Shown: one piece after another, positions 5,817 to 5,880 of the stretch
How the letters are laid out: each line of letters opens with the position of its first letter
How positions within the stretch are numbered: position 1 is the first letter of the stretch
Assembly: GCA_023864145.1 (NCBI GenBank)
Contig: JAIVER010000088.1
Coordinates: 1-5,880 of the forward strand
DNA length: 5,880 bases
From: Thiohalomonas sp.
GTDB taxonomy: Bacteria > Pseudomonadota > Gammaproteobacteria > GRL18
Reading direction: 5' to 3'
Translations under genes and position numbers: made by a program
Notes under the pieces: generated by a model
Databases searched by the model: none
Told to the model about the DNA's origin: nothing
The model's input: only the letters and a program-made list of their open reading frames with translations

Positions 5817-5821
5817 GCCGC
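5797..5821 (-). terminator. small terminator-like hairpin followed by a T8 tract on the minus strand
   Basis: Read on the minus strand, GCGG (5821-5818) pairs with CCGC (5809-5806), extended by one G-T wobble across a short loop, followed by C and eight T (5804-5797). The stem is short, but the T-tract is good. It directly follows the long hairpin at 5817-5874 and shares its first bases, so the two may form a composite terminator for a minus-strand gene beyond the right edge. Confidence 0.4.
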
Positions 5822-5874
5822 TCCTAATAAAAATTGCTTTTGAAAAGAAAAAAGCAATTTTTATTAGGAGCGGC
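5817..5874. repeat. perfect 25-bp inverted repeat with 8-base loop
   Basis: The arm at 5817-5841 is the exact reverse complement of the arm at 5850-5874, with the loop GAAAAGAA at 5842-5849. The outer part is G/C-rich (GCCGCTCC/GGAGCGGC) and the inner part is A/T-rich. No T-tract follows on the plus strand; on the minus strand a small hairpin and a T8 tract follow. It is longer and more perfect than typical terminators, so a miniature mobile element or repeat-family member is an alternative. Confidence 0.8.
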
Positions 5875-5880
5875 CTCTAG

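Noticed and set aside
1..5880. tRNA, rRNA, CRISPR array, transposase or integrase
   Set aside because: No cloverleaf with a T-loop signature, no regularly spaced direct repeats and no DDE or recombinase motifs seen on either strand.

Overview
The window looks like chromosomal DNA of an AT-leaning gammaproteobacterium (Gram-negative: outer-membrane porin with a C-terminal Phe, periplasmic binding protein, GspE/PilB-type secretion ATPase). I cannot name the genus from the sequence. Nothing in it is phage-, transposon- or CRISPR-like, apart from one long perfect hairpin at the right edge.

Left edge to 462: a possible 5' end of a minus-strand gene runs off the left end (1-74). It is followed by about 390 bases with no intact gene. 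That stretch holds two short minus-strand reading frames that look like decayed coding sequence (111-292), two dyads, an extended -10 sequence, and a plausible promoter overlapped by a Zur-like half-matching site just ahead of the first gene.

463-3897, plus strand: a metal (probably zinc) acquisition cluster of four genes. In order they are a 94-residue secreted or anchored His-rich small protein, a 461-residue outer-membrane porin-like barrel with an N-terminal periplasmic coiled coil and several His-rich loops, a ZnuA-type periplasmic metal-binding protein, and a ZnuB-type (ABC-3 family) inner-membrane permease. The last three are tightly packed (12-bp gap, then a 1-bp stop/start overlap). 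A perfect hairpin with a T-tract separates the small gene from the porin. The inferred route is metal crossing the outer membrane through the porin, passing to ZnuA in the periplasm and then to the permease. No ATPase (ZnuC) is encoded between or directly after these genes, so the importer is incomplete within the window.

3915-5696, minus strand: a complete 593-residue GspE/PilB-family ATPase, convergent with the zinc cluster at a distance of 17 bp with no obvious terminator between them. No other secretion or pilus gene is visible.

5697-5880: noncoding leader of the ATPase gene. It contains a small hairpin, a weak terminator-like hairpin with an eight-base T tract on the minus strand, and a perfect 25-bp inverted repeat with an 8-nt loop, probably a terminator for a minus-strand gene lying beyond the right edge.
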